Of a stretch of 64,000 nt of DNA, positions 1 through 10,983 are shown one piece after another. Under the pieces are notes generated by a model. It saw only the letters and a list, made by a program, of their open reading frames with translations, was not told the DNA's origin and did not search any database. Made by a program: the position numbers and the translations under genes. The DNA comes from Cristatella mucedo (lineage: Eukaryota; Bryozoa; Phylactolaemata; Cristatellidae), in assembly GCA_009760855.2 (NCBI GenBank), contig WPIO01000024.1, positions 1,792,001-1,856,000 of the forward strand, given 5' to 3'. The first letter of the stretch is position 1, and every line of letters begins with the position of its first letter.

Positions 1-24
1 GGCTCTCTTTTTTTTTACTGCCAG

Positions 25-115
25 GAGCAAATTAGGCGAGCTGCAGACAAGGACGGCGCAGCTGCCAGCACCGCCACGTTCACCGAGCTGCAGCGCACGG
101 ACGACGAAGAAAAAG
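25..115 (+). CDS. KIN: KIN exon a (FTEL/DEEK segment)
   Basis: The exon opens after a polypyrimidine tract and CAG at 22-24. It reads EQIRRAADKDG...TFTELQRTDDEEK, which lines up with the EEQVRRGLEG...TFTELSRENDEEK segment of vertebrate KIN17. The donor is GTGCAG at 116, leaving phase 1. The residues linking FTEL and EEK are alanine-rich here. Only this one exon from the middle of the protein is in the window. Confidence 0.75.
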
Positions 116-3100
116 GTGCAGCACCACCCGGGGTGGGCGGCTGCCGTGCTTCGGCCGTTCTGGCTTCCGTGTTCTCTTTATGGCTGTCTCACGATGCCGT
201 TAGAGCCGATGCTGTTCGTCATCCGGGATGTTCCCTAGCTGACACCCTCACAGCCCCTTTCTCGCAAGCACTGCCTGACTCAGGCTCAATGCTAGCTTTC
301 TGTGAATAGCACTTCTTTAGTGTGTAGCTTCTCGGCATTGCATGACACATCAGGAGCTTGGCATGCATTGCTTATTGTACTACTATGGCTAGTGCTGCTG
401 CTGTAGCCACAGCTGCTGCCACTGCCGGAGCAGCTGCTGCCACTGCCGCAGCCATAGCTGCAGCCATAGCTGCTGCCACTGCTGCAGGCATAATTGCTGC
501 CACTGCTGCAGCCATAGCTGTCGCCACTGCTGCAGGCATAGTTGCTGCCACTGCTGCAGCCACTATTGCTGCTGCCACTGCCTCAGCAACAGCTGCTGCC
601 ACTGCTGCAGCCATAGCTGCTGCCACTGCTGCAGGCATAGTTGCTGCCACTGCTGCAGCCATAGCTGCTGCCACTGCCTCAGCCACAGCTGCTGCCACTG
701 CTGCAGGCATAGTTGCTGCCACTGCTGCAGCCATATTTGCTGCTGCAGCAGCCTTAGATGTTGCTACTGCTGCAGCCATAGCTGTTGCTCGCTCTACCAC
801 AGTAGCTGCTGCTACTTTCGAAGTTGTTTCTGCCACTGCCGAAGCTGCTGCTTCTGCTGCTCTCTCACTGCAGCTGCCACCAAAGCCATCACAGTCACTT
901 CTGCTGCTGCACTCAGAGAACCAGTAACCTTTGACTATCTCTGCATCCTCCCCTTGATTGGCAGCAAGCTAGTTTGCTTGAATAGATTAGTGTATGTGGA
1001 TGGTCATTGCTTGCTGTGGCGGCTGGTGCGGCAGCAAGGGACAGCAAGGGCCTGCGTGCCACTATACTTTGGGGCTTTTTTTGCTCACCTGCCACCATGG
1101 ACTCGAATAGGGCTGCTTTCACATTGTCACCGTGACCTTAGCCATATCAAGTCGCCTTTGCCTTTCTTATACTCCTCTTTCATATGCCCTAGGAGTGCTA
1201 GGACTGAGACCCGAATATATTTCTGCCAATGTGACTCCTCGAGGCTGTAAGGATATAGCGGTGTAAGTGCAGCCTGGTTTAGCCCAGGGGTTAAGGTGCT
1301 TGCCTTTGACCACCTAGGTCAAGGTGATCATATTTGACTACCGAGGTCGTAGGCTTGAGCCCTGTGGCATATGTGAAGTCTGCGGATAAAGATTCAGTTC
1401 TCTTAGGGTGCTATACCGATGAATTATATTTTATTTTTAATGCTAGAGTTTTACTTGGAGCGCATTTGAAGTATTAGCGACTATTTGTGTGCCGAAATCG
1501 GCAGCCAACAGCCCTCATTTCACACGACAAATGCAAATTGGTAGCATAATTAGGACAGTTTTGGAAGTAAATTTTGAGATGCATAAACGAAGAGCTGGCA
1601 CGAAGGAGGTGCCTGTCGGCTTCCACCGCATGCCAGGGCCAGTCAGTGCCTGCTGGCAACATGTCGCCTTGTCTAGCTAGCTCTTCAGTGTCCAGCTTTA
1701 GCTTCGGTTTTGGCAATGGCGATGGGTGAGCTAGAGTCGGCGATCTCTTTGGTGGGCTAGTATTTTAGCAGCCTCATTTATATAGCAGTAGAAGAGCTTC
1801 AGCGGCTATCATCACCGCTTGCAATGGGCAACAAAGGATCGCCCACTGAAGGACTCGAAGCCACGACATTGGTCGTGAAGAGTGAGCACCTTACCCCTAG
1901 GATAAGGCTCATGGAGCAGTATGAGTGGTCGGCACTTGCTGCTCGTTTTTGTTGTCGTAACGTTACTGCAACCTTGAAGCAGCACATGCTGGACATATGC
2001 TATGTGCGATGCTCTGCTGATATTGGCCAGCCTGACTGTTCCGGTGGCAGATTGCGCTTGCCTGGCATTTGTTGATAGAACTAGGTTGGTGTGGCCTATG
2101 ATTGGCTGGTGCCCTTGTCTTGTTTTTTAGTTGTCTTCCGTCTTCCTGTGGCACAGAAAGCTGATACAGATTCTGCTTCATCGAAGTAAGCGCAGCCAGT
2201 TGCAGTCAAGTCGTGCTGTGGTGATCTATTGCTGTAACTGGTTTGTGCCTGTATCGTTTTGTGAATTATCCATGCTAGGACGAATCATGGACTTTTTTTT
2301 TATATGCACAAGACTTTAGCACGAAGAGAGTGCCCTGTCGTGGTCTATGCTTGTATGATGTTTTAAACTAGTCACTAGATTCTCCCTAGTCACTCTCCAG
2401 TTTTGATCGAGTGTATGGCCTTTGCTGTAAGTGGGGGCAATGCACATGAGCCACACGATAAAATGTATCATCCACCGTATGAAAATTGCCACTATAGAGA
2501 GTGAGTTGGGTCGTTGAAGTGAAAGTTAAAATCCCCCAGTACAAGAAAGGGATGATTTCTGGAGCACAGAAGCAAAATTAGATCGGAAAACTTTGAAATA
2601 GCTTAATACCTTGGGGTAGGAATAGATTGCTACCACCATTGGCAGCTTGGTGTTTGAGAGTGTCGGTCCAAGTGATTCGAAAGGCTACTCCGAAGGACTG
2701 GAAATGGCTTGAAATAAAATAAGGAGCAAACAGCAATGGCTATTGGACCGCCGGTTTTAATTGACCTCAGGGATGTGGAAGACATCGGTCAGATTAGTCT
2801 GAGCTGTGGTTGGTTAGTTACAAACAGTTCAAGGTGTCAAGAATCGTGTGTCGTACATATTACTAGTGTCATTGGTGGTTTAATGCGCATCGAGCTAGTA
2901 TCCCATAGGCTGATTTTAAGAGTGACCTCAGGTTTTACAGCCTCGGCCTCGTAACCACCAAGTTGGGTAATTCACTGCAGTGGGTGAGGGAGAGCTTGCC
3001 GGGAGGAGGCTCGAAATAGTGTGGGAAATACTGGAGATGCTCGCCCCTATACCATCTCTTGCTTTGCTTTGGCTTTTCAAGAGATTTATCCTATTCTCGA

Positions 3101-6100
3101 ACCTTGGCAAAAGCAGCGGCATCCAAGGAATGCATTTTTTGCCAATAGCCAACTTATAACCGACGTTCGCGATTGTACCGAATAATTGGTCGACGCAAAG
3201 CTGCCATAGCTTAGAAGCTCCTCGGTCATCAAGAGCCGGCAAAGCTGTCGTGGCGGCTGGCATGGATGCATTAGCCCTGGCCGACGTGATGGTGGGTGCA
3301 AGTTGCAAGAATTTAGATGTCTATAAGCATGTAGTTTCTCATGTGCAATGGTCAAAAAAGAAATTTGTTTTAAGAAAATCTTAGCTTTATAAGTCGGGGA
3401 GTGTAATCCGTCAGAAAACTATGAAGAATAAACAACGAAAATATATATATTGTGTCAGTTCAACTAAAGCCTACCGAAAGCTGCTCGAGTGAGCAGCAAC
3501 CAGATAAGCTTAAAGCAGGTTTAAGTGCAGTAAAAGAGGTCTGCTGATCAAACAGAGCCTCAGCCGATGTGCTGCTCTGAAGTTGCCCAGCTGGAAGGTG
3601 CTTGCTGTCAACGACCAAAGTTGTGTGCTCAAGCCCTGTGACAGATGCAGAGCACTTAGACAGAGATTAAGAACTATTAGGGGTGAAATACAAATGACCC
3701 TTCTTGCAGCCTTACCCTTAGGCTATACCTATAGGCTTAGCTGTATGTATCGTTTCCATATTCGACTCTCAAAAGAACATCCGGTTTTTGGAAAATCCTG
3801 CACAGTTAGAAAACCTAAGCTATGCTGGTGAGCGCAAAGCACTTGAACAAGGTAGTCTATGAAACTCCAATCAACAACTGTTATGCAACAAGCACACCGC
3901 ATGTAGCCTTTCTTCCCTGCTGCTAATTTTGTTGCTTATTACAAATTTATTAAAATCTCGAGGTTGCATTATGCCTCTCACTTTTTCTTTGTTTATTTGA
4001 GAATCGGGCTTTTGGCTACGATTAATCACAGAAAACTGCTCATGTCTTGAATGCATTATAAAAAGCTTGTGCTTAATACCTGTTAGTCCTCATAAGTTTA
4101 TAGAGTTGTTAATGGATAACACAAAAATATGTACAGATAACTAGAATGCTTTACTTTAGGTAGTGGGAAATGCTACAATATCTGTATCAATAAGTGAGTA
4201 CTTGATTCTACCCATCATATGAAACGGCACCATGTCTTGAACACATCCACAAGTGGAGCTGTAACGAATTACAGCAATCCTCTGCCTGGGTCACTGCAGT
4301 CGATTGCATGAGAACGCTTTCACAATGGCGCGCAATATTATGTGTGCACTTGAGCAATAACTTGATGCAACATGAAATTCCTGTCTGAGCATCGCGCAAC
4401 CGGTTACTGTTGGGTTTGCTGTGGATTTTGGTAGTGCCCAGCGTAATTGGCACTGCAAGATAGTCACTCGAAAACGAGCTTTGTGCTGCCGATTTGTGGT
4501 CTATTGTTGCCAAAGGACACTAGATTGCCATAGATTTTGGTGATTTGTTGCACCATACCAGTAGTGAAACTAGGTCTGGTGCTTCAGGGTGCCAGTGAAC
4601 TGCACCAGGCTCAAACCCAAGCCATCATTCAGGCTTGTGTCTCTCATATGGCACTCACTGATCCAGATTATTCACTGGGCCTCGTGCTTTGTTTGTGGAA
4701 CATACTAGCCGCAGGTACCCGGTTTTTCCTACCGCGGAGGTAATAAATTGGTTGCTCACTTTGTGTTTAGTTTGAGAAGTAGTTCCTGATTGCTATTCTC
4801 CGTCATCGTCGTGTCACTCTTCTTTTCTGTCTTTTCTTAAACCAAAAGGCCAAAGGGTAGGTGCACCGGCTCGAAGAGGCACTCACTACCCTACGCACTT
4901 AGTGCCGCACTTAAAGGAATTCCTTAGGATAGGGCTCTGAGAGAACTTAATCTCTCTATTCAAGCGCTTTACACGTGCTTCAGTGCTTGAGCCCACGACC
5001 TTGATCGTTAAATGCAAGCACCTTAGTTATGGGCTAAGCCATGGCGGCATGAGTGATGCACGGAGGGTGTGAGTGCCAACGAGTGTACCAAGGGGAGCTC
5101 ATGATGGCCAACACAGCTGCTATAGAAAGAGATTGAGTTCTCTTACGGTGCTTTATCAAGCATGTTATTATTATTATCATTAGCTGGTCTGCTGCTTCGG
5201 CCATCTATGACTTGAGTGGCTGTCTCTGGTGTGATTGGCTTGTAGTTGCCAGCAGTCTCGTTAGTGGCCCATTAATGCCTTTGGATATACGGATGTGATA
5301 CGATGGTGTTGTTGCTTTCACACGGTTGCCCCGAGCTCCTGCTCTTGGTACACACTTTTTGACGTTGGCAGCCGATATATCAGGCACTCATGCAGAGGCA
5401 AGCCCGTGTCACTGCGTATGCAAGCACACAAATGAATCGTAGGTGCTGCAAGACACCAAATGCAAGCATGTAGCCCAGCAAGCAAGAAGCAACAACTATC
5501 ACAATCGCAACTGGCACAACAAGAGCTTGGTCTCTTGTCCCTTCCATTGGCGGTCGTCATAAGTAGCTCACAGGACCTTATCAAATACCAGCCACCATAC
5601 TTTTTGGGGCATTGGCTGCTCAATGTACGTGCTTACATGTATATCAATGTACGTGCTTACATGTATATCTCTGTGTCAGTTGACCATGCAGCACACACAC
5701 GTAGACGTGTGCAGCTGGAAGTGCAATTTTGCAGTTCTGTTTCATTGCAAGCTCTATGTGCAAGCCCACTCCTTAATAAAAGGTTGATATTCTGCAGTGG
5801 CATGTAGCACTTAACATTTGAAGAAGTGGAGATTTTGATCTAGCCTAAACTCCACCCTTGGCCCCTGGCTTCCGACTCATACCCGGCTATGGGTAGTAGT
5901 GGTTAAAATCTGAACTTTGTGACCAGCAGTGGTGAGCCGCGATGGCACACTAGGTAAGATGGTCACTTTTCGCTATCAAGGTCGTGGGTTCGAATTTTGC
6001 CGTGGGCGATCCTTTATTGCCGCTGCAAACGGTGGCAGTAGCCGTAGGCTCTTCTGTCACTGTAAAAGAGACTTTTAAATCGGCTAGATTTTTTTTTGAA

Positions 6101-8457
6101 ACCGACATTTGGGCGCTGCTTAAACCCCTTGCAGATGCTGACCCAGCGATGACATTCGGTAGCGCAAAGCCATGTCACCAGTTTATCGTCACTCTACTCA
6201 GCTTAATCGATGCTATCCTATCGTATACAGCCCGACTGGTTAGTTGGAATGGTAGTCGTCTCCTGCTTGCCAAGCAAGCATTCACCTTGCTGATGCAGTA
6301 GTGTACCGATCTGACCGCTTCTGTCGGTATAGGGACACGGCTAGGTGTCTACTAGGCGGTGCTGTAGCAAGATCGGGCAAGACAAAAGCGCGCAGTGCTA
6401 GCGATGCCGGAAAATGTGTATGAGAAATGTGCGCAATGCCGACAAATATGTGCCCGCTAGTTTTATTCTTTTTGTAAATACATGATTTAATTGACTCAGC
6501 TGGCTTTCTGCCTCCCAAATCAATTACTATTGTGCCAAGAAGAAACAAATACTGCATTGTACGGCTGATGTGGCAGTAACAATGGTATGTTTAGTTTTAG
6601 CTTTGTCATGCAAATATAATGCAATTGCTGTTATGCAACAACAATAAACATCTTATTGAAATTAAACGAATTATAACTCGGTATGTGACCGTCTACAAGC
6701 TGGATGAACACTTCTGTCAAGAACAAGATCACAACGAATTGAAGATCGAGAAGTTTCGTTCAGGAATCAGACATCCAGAAACATCCAAGTAGAAATATGT
6801 TGGCCTTAATCGACGCCTGGAGGTGTTGATACCAACGCATGGAACAGTCTTAATGGGAGATTACTTATGTCGGCGAGCTTGCTTTTGACCTGCTTGCTTA
6901 TGTCGTCGTGTGCTTTTGCATCGCGCGCTTGGGTTACCCTGTGAGGCAGATATCTCACCAGGAAGTGCCATCAGCTATGCAAAGATGATCCCACTCTTGA
7001 AATGTGGGCTCTGCCAGCAGCTAGGTATGTGTGTGCTTTGGGCTTTCGCACAAGTATGAAATGTTCTAAGTTGCCACACCTCCGGCTCTCGACTATCGAT
7101 CATTAATAAGCTTGCTCGAGTTGCCGGGAGATCTTTTTCGCTGATCGCCCGTACGAAGCTGTTCGATGTCGCATTCGCTGCTGCCCATGCCGTTGCCTTT
7201 TCTTTCAGGCTTGCTGCAGAGAACCCTCTGGAAGCAGCGGCTTCGAAGAGCAAAGCAGATAGCGCTGGCTGCCGCCGTGAAAAGAAGCCAGCCAGTGGCG
7301 GTGCTGCTGCCAGCCAGCCGCAGTCGAAGCGCAAGAGTGCTCTCGACGAGATCATGGAGGTAATCGAGCGTGGTAGTATCGCGTTGACATCGAGGCCACC
7401 TCAGCCGGGGGCGCCTCGGTTGCCTGCGCAGCCGCTCGCGAGCTGTGTGTGGTCTGAGGCACCGCCCGGCCGTGCGATTGGTTGCAACAGCCGTGCCGCG
7501 AGCCTTCAGACGATCAGCCCATTCGCCGCACTCTCTTGCAGACAGAGGAAAGAAAGAAGGTGAAGGTTCAGCGCAAGGATCACTGGCTTGCCGCGGGCAT
7601 AGTGGTGAAAGTGGTGACGAAGAAGCTGGGCGAAAAGTACTACAGGCAAAAAGGCACTGTGCAAGAGGTCGTCGACAAGTACGGGGCCGTCGTTAGAATG
7701 TTGGAGGGCGGAGACAAGGTCAAACTGGACCAAACGCACTTGGAGACAGTCATACCTGCAGTAGGTGAGGAGCTACCCTTGAGCGGTCCCGTGCAAAGGC
7801 GCAGCAGCTGCTGCATAGGGGCGGTGGGGGGGCCAATTGCTCCACGGATGCACGCCGGGATGGCGTCCAGGCACACCGTGCGCCTGCTGGTCCGGAGCCC
7901 TGTGCTTGCAGCTCGATCGGCTGCTGTGCTGTCTCGGTGTAGCTGCCACGTGCCGGTTGCAGGTAAGCGCGTCATGGTGTTGAATGGTGCCTACAGAGGA
8001 TATTCCGCTATCATGCTGGGGCTCAACGAGGCGGCATTCTCCTGCAACGTCAAGATTGCCAGCGTGAGTCGAGTTTGTGCTCTGCCGAACGCATGCATAC
8101 GTAGCCGGTTTTTTTAAAGCAGGGTATGGAAATCGTGAACTGTAGCCGTGGCCAAGTTGCTCGAATTCGGCACGGCTAGCACCCGTCCACGTTCCGGGAC
8201 TAGCGAGAGATGACTTTCACCTCGTGTCTAAGGAATTCGCTGCAAAAGTGGCTAGGCTAGCACCGGGTTTGCACTGCACTAGTAGTCTGCTCGTAGTATT
8301 AGAAGTTTATAGATTTTAGCGCGTGCTTTATTGGTGCGTTTGGTGCGCTTGCCTTTTAACGGTCGGCATTGCTATCGACCAGGGACCTTACAACGGAAAG
8401 TCTGTCGAGATAGCATACGAGGACGTCAGTAAGCTGCATGCGGCCGACGACTCATGA
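25..8457 (+). CDS. KIN: KIN17 DNA/RNA-binding protein, C-terminal part (gene starts upstream of window)
   Basis: Five exons read together match the C-terminal half of KIN17, a conserved nuclear zinc-finger protein linked to DNA replication, repair and RNA processing. In order they show the FTEL...DEEK segment, the basic KRKSALDEIME motif, and the tandem SH3-like (KOW-type) C-terminal region with VVTKKLGEKYY, VDKYGAVV, GDKVKLDQTHLETVIPA, VLNGAYRG and the terminal YEDVSKL. In the known family the tandem SH3-like module binds RNA. The N-terminal zinc finger and winged-helix region must lie before base 1. The last four exons have AG/GT borders with agreeing phases. The first exon (ending at 115, phase 1) does not join 7209 in frame, so at least one small exon between them is missing from this model. 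The protein ends HAADDS, a few residues beyond the usual YEDISKLA end. I see no AATAAA in the kilobase after the stop. Confidence 0.85.
370..905. repeat. GCT-rich minisatellite in KIN intron
   Basis: About 530 bp of imperfect repeats are built from GCTGCCACTGCTGCAG-type and GCCATAGCTGCT-type blocks in an irregular period of 12-36 bases. All six frames are nearly stop-free, so long alanine-rich open frames appear on both strands. It lies in the KIN intron and I read it as a non-coding minisatellite. A real poly-alanine exon is less likely. Confidence 0.75.
1268..1440 (+). repeat. tRNA-derived SINE, family A
   Basis: The head CTGGTTTAGCCCAGGGGTTA matches a Pol III A box, and a degenerate B box sits near GGCTTGAGCCC (about 1352). 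The tail, AAAGATTCAGTTCTCTTAGG followed by GTGCTATA, matches the 3' hairpin shared with the L2-like LINE of this window. Other copies are at 4915, 29425, 38437, 45480 and 53890. Confidence 0.7.
1760..1918 (-). repeat. tRNA-derived SINE, family B
   Basis: Read on the minus strand it has the head with TAAGGTGCTCACTC, a B-box-like GGCTTCGAGTCC, the GGGCGATCCTTTGTTGCC block, and the tail GGCTCTTC...AATGAGGCTG. These blocks recur at about a dozen places in the window. This copy is fairly diverged. Confidence 0.65.
1919..4914. other. KIN intron, no recognised feature
   Basis: About 3 kb with short open frames only. I found no splice-flanked KIN-like block, RNA gene or clear repeat. The missing small KIN exon could be here or anywhere in 116-7208. 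Confidence 0.5.
4915..5050 (-). repeat. tRNA-derived SINE, family A (reverse)
   Basis: On the minus strand it runs from a head near 5045 (AAGGTGCTTGCATTTAACGA), through GGTCGTGGGCTCAAGCACTG, to the shared tail with GAGATTAAGTTCTCTCAGAG near 4945. It lies in the KIN intron. Confidence 0.65.
5115..5180 (+). repeat. L2-like LINE 3' tail
   Basis: AGAAAGAGATTGAGTTCTCT followed by a GTGCTTTATCAAG block and (TTA)n near 5163-5180 is the 3' end of the dominant LINE of this window. Only the last 60 or so bases are present. Confidence 0.6.
5621..5668. repeat. Perfect 2 x 24-bp tandem repeat
   Basis: The unit CAATGTACGTGCTTACATGT plus ATAT occurs twice, at 5621-5644 and 5645-5668, without a mismatch. 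Confidence 0.9.
5925..6095 (+). repeat. tRNA-derived SINE, family B
   Basis: It has a GTGAGCCGCGATGGC head, a B-box-like GGTTCGAATTT at about 5987-5997, the GGGCGATCCTTTATTGCCGC block, the GGCTCTTCTGTC tail block, and a T run near 6090. Confidence 0.7.
6096..7208. other. KIN intron, no recognised feature
   Basis: No conserved protein block or repeat family was recognised. The strand-switched open frame at 6975-7355 (-) is the antisense of KIN exon b and its flank. Confidence 0.5.
7209..7359 (+). CDS. KIN: KIN exon b (linker and SALDEIME motif)
   Basis: The acceptor is TTTCTTTCAG ending at 7208 and the donor is GTAATC at 7360. The frame beginning at 7210 gives an alanine/serine/lysine-rich linker ending KRKSALDEIME, a hallmark of KIN17 just before the SH3-like domains. 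The exon ends in phase 0. Base 7209 is the last base of a split codon, so the preceding exon must end with two unpaired bases. The exon at 25-115 does not. Confidence 0.8.
7542..7764 (+). CDS. KIN: KIN exon c (first SH3-like domain)
   Basis: It follows TCTCTTGCAG at 7541 and encodes TEERKKVKVQRKDHWL and then the first SH3-like domain: GIVVKVVTKKLGEKYY, GTVQEVVDKYGAVV, GDKVKLDQTHLETVIPAV. This is the most strongly conserved stretch of the gene in the window. The donor GTGAGG starts at 7765. The exon ends in phase 1, and its G joins GT of the next exon to make glycine. Confidence 0.9.
7963..8063 (+). CDS. KIN: KIN exon d (second SH3-like domain)
   Basis: The acceptor is GGTTGCAG at 7962 and the donor GTGAGT at 8064. 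It encodes GKRVMVLNGAYRG followed by a strand-rich stretch ending FSCNVKIAS, matching the second SH3-like domain of KIN17 (GKRILVLNGGYRG...FSATIVIET). The phases agree with both neighbours. Confidence 0.88.
8383..8457 (+). CDS. KIN: KIN terminal exon
   Basis: It follows ATCGACCAG at 8382 and encodes GPYNGKSVEIAYEDVSKLHAADDS and a TGA stop. GP..G......YED.SKL is the conserved C-terminus of KIN17. The final HAADDS goes slightly past the usual end. Confidence 0.88.
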   Translation, partial: GPYNGKSVEIAYEDVSKLHAADDS

Positions 8458-9466
8458 CCGATGGCCGTGCGTCCGTGTGTCCAAGGCGTGCATCCGAGGC
8501 CTCCAGATGCTGATGCACCGGAACTGGTCGCCTAGCAATGTCCAGTGCCGAGCAGCCGACGATGGCATGGCTGCAGCTCTGCCGTCGTTCCTGTCGCTGG
8601 GCTGGTGCGGCAGCAAGCACAGTGGTGGTGCTCGGTACGATGGCTTTGATTTGAAGATCTCGGTGCCCGCACGTCATTGCACGGCTGGCAAGGACTGCGC
8701 AGCAGCTGCTGCTGCCGCGTGCAGCTGTTTGTTGTGCTGACAATGGGCACTGCCTCAGGAGGGGGCGAGCACTGTCCCGGTCTCCTATGCTCCGGCTGTG
8801 AACCGTCAGTAGCCGCCCGATCAGGTGCGCTGCTGCGCACTCTCTCCTCGACGGGCATTCTCGAGGCTCGCTATTGTGGCTCGTTCGTCTCCTTTTAGAA
8901 AGTCGACTACGGCAGTACGCCTGAGGAAAGTCTCGCAAACCAAGCAACAGCCGCTACCCTTGTTCCAGGAAATGCTCCCTCTTCTTTTTAGCGATATATC
9001 AGCGATGTCGCTCCATCTGGCGCACTGCTGTAAATCGCTTGCATGACCGGCTCGCTACCGGGAATCGCTTGCTTGCTCGCTGTCGTGTATCGCGCGTGTG
9101 CGTGGCCGTACTCGATCGTATGCAGCGCTCGCTAGCGGCGTTCATCGAGCGAGCTTGCTGCTAGGTCGGAGCAGCTGCTGCCGCAGATGCCCAAATGCAT
9201 TGCAGCATTGTGTGCATCTCGTGGCACCTTGACCGCAGCTCACGGTTTGCCATACACAGTGTGCTCGCAGAGCTAAGATTCGCCCGACGAGCTTCTCTCT
9301 TTCTTGCCTCGCAGGCGAGCTTTTGCACAGCCGCGAGGAAGCAGAATCCACCGGAGCTCGCTAACTTGCCGTGCATTGTTAGCACGTCATTGCAGCTCAC
9401 GTTATCAGCCTTCAGCTGCATCCTCCTGCTGCTGCTGATGCCACTGTGTGGTGCCGACCCCTACTG
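8458..9466. other. KIN 3' flank, moderately GC-rich, no recognised gene
   Basis: Several medium open frames occur on both strands (for example 8426-8947 on minus). None shows a recognisable motif, and they look like chance frames in GC-rich DNA. The beginning is presumably KIN 3' UTR. Confidence 0.5.
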
Positions 9467-9606
9467 CTTAGCACCAGTTTCTTAGCCCAGTGGTAATGTG
9501 CTTGCTCATTGCCAGCCAGGTTGCGGGTTCTTGTCCTCAGCCGAGGTGATGGCCGTTTAAGCTCTTTTGCTGCTATATAAATGAGGCTGTTAAATCAGCT
9601 AACCTT
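9467..9606 (+). repeat. tRNA-derived SINE, family B
   Basis: A head TTAGCCCAGTGGTAATGTGC, a B-box-like GGGTTCTTGTCC and the family B tail CTATATAAATGAGGCTGTTA ending near 9606. The middle block is shortened compared with 19833-20012. Confidence 0.65.
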
Positions 9607-10220
9607 TATTCTCGTTTAGCTTTTTCTAATCGGTCCTCATAACGAACTAAGAATAATGTCTTTGGGCAGTACAGGCTGTCCCTGTTAGCTTATGTTTAGC
9701 AGTTACAGGTTCTAGACCCCCGAGGACCAGGGCTCAAATCCTGTGGATAATATGATCTTGTGCTGGTCTGATGATGCTAGTCACCGGTGAGCAGTCAGCT
9801 CAGCAGTCTGCCCACGCGAGAAGGTAGAAAGCTGAATGATGCTCAAAAATTTTGCTCCTGCCCCACCCCTTCTTCATTAAGGCCAAACAATTCTTAGTGC
9901 CTCAGAGAGCCCGGATGGCTGTTGTCTTAGACCTAGTTCTAGTGAAGAAGAACCGTAACTGTATCTTTAATGCGAATTTGCTCCATGTTATGAGAACATT
10001 TGAGGAGATGCATAGCTTCTGTCTACCAAAGGCATTAAGTTGCTCAGCGAAAAGTTTAGAGTAGCGCTGGATCCCATTCCTGCTCGTGTGCAATGAATCA
10101 TGAATGCAATGAAGGGAACAAGTGTCGTCGTCGAACGATACAGCGAACTAATACTGCTTTTTACCGAAGATTTTTAGTAATAGAGAGCACGAAGAAAACT
10201 AGTTTTAAAATATTTGGAGT

Positions 10221-10297
10221 GCCGCCAAAAAGGGCACTTTTTAGGCACTTCAGATAGGCTCTATTCGAAGTGCCTAAAAAGTGTTTTTTTTGGTGGC
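10221..10297. repeat. 31-bp inverted repeat (hairpin), 15-base loop
   Basis: Left arm 10221-10251 (starts GCCGCCAAAAAGGGCACTTT) pairs with right arm 10267-10297 (starts GAAGTGCCTAAAAAGTG), with about four mismatches. The loop is 10252-10266. It ends four bases before the SPIN-like element. It could be a foldback mini-transposon or a hairpin RNA source; the sequence does not decide. Confidence 0.8.
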
Positions 10298-10301
10298 CAT
10301 C

Positions 10302-10473
10302 CAGCGGTTCTCAACCTGTGGGTCGCCGCGACCCCTTTGGAGGTCGATCGACCTTTTCATGGGGTTCGCACAAGACCATCGAAAAAACCACGCACTAATA
10401 TTGTGGTTGGGGCTCGCCACAACTCGAGGAACTTAATAAATGGTCGCGGCATTATGGAGGTTGAGAACCACTG
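10302..10473 (+). mobile_element. SPIN-like non-autonomous hAT element (MITE)
   Basis: A 172-bp element is bounded by CAGCGGTTCTCAACC at 10302 and GGTTGAGAACCACTG ending at 10473: 15-bp terminal inverted repeats with one mismatch. Inside are GTGGGTCGCCGCGACCCCTT, AAGACCATCG, GTGGTTGGGGCTCGCCACAA and GGTCGCGGCATTATG. These blocks in this order are those I remember for SPIN-type hAT mini-elements, known for horizontal transfer among animals. It has no coding capacity, so it would need a transposase in trans. No 8-bp target-site duplication is visible (TGGCCATC before, AAATAGGG after), so its insertion context is altered or decayed. Confidence 0.8.
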
Positions 10474-10983
10474 AAATAGGGCAGCATACACTGTACTTCT
10501 CTCGTAGACATTTACGTGTGTATATATAAAACGACACGGCATGGTTCCTGAAATATGTTAGCATTGTTCCAAACCTCTAGACATTGCCCTTGATATTTGA
10601 CTCCACCACCAACCGGCATTGGCTGAAAATACGCACACAGAGTGCATAGAGTGCATTTCCGCTCTGTTGAAGACCTTCCGGATCCGAATGCCAAGATCAT
10701 TTTCCGCTAGACTGTAAGATGATCCAAATTCAAGTTTAGTCTCGCGAGAGCAGCTGCTAGCTTCGCACATATGGACATCTTTGAAGTGGAGGGTCACACG
10801 CTGGAATAGCAAATAAGAGATGGTACGACAGTAATTAGAAAATCCTAGCATACACTCGCGAAAATCACGGACAACTACGGTGTAGCTTTACAATGTAGAC
10901 CCGAGTGTCAGCTCACCTAGTGGTAAGACCAACGTAGCTGGTGAGCCCGGCCGACTGTCGCGCAATGACGCCTCACCGAGACC

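Noticed and set aside
358-927. Poly-alanine protein gene
   Set aside because: The frame follows from GCT/GCA-rich minisatellite units and is open on both strands. It lies in a KIN intron with no splice-site support.
10294-10481. 8-bp target-site duplication of the SPIN-like element
   Set aside because: The flanks TGGCCATC and AAATAGGG do not match, so no duplication is claimed.
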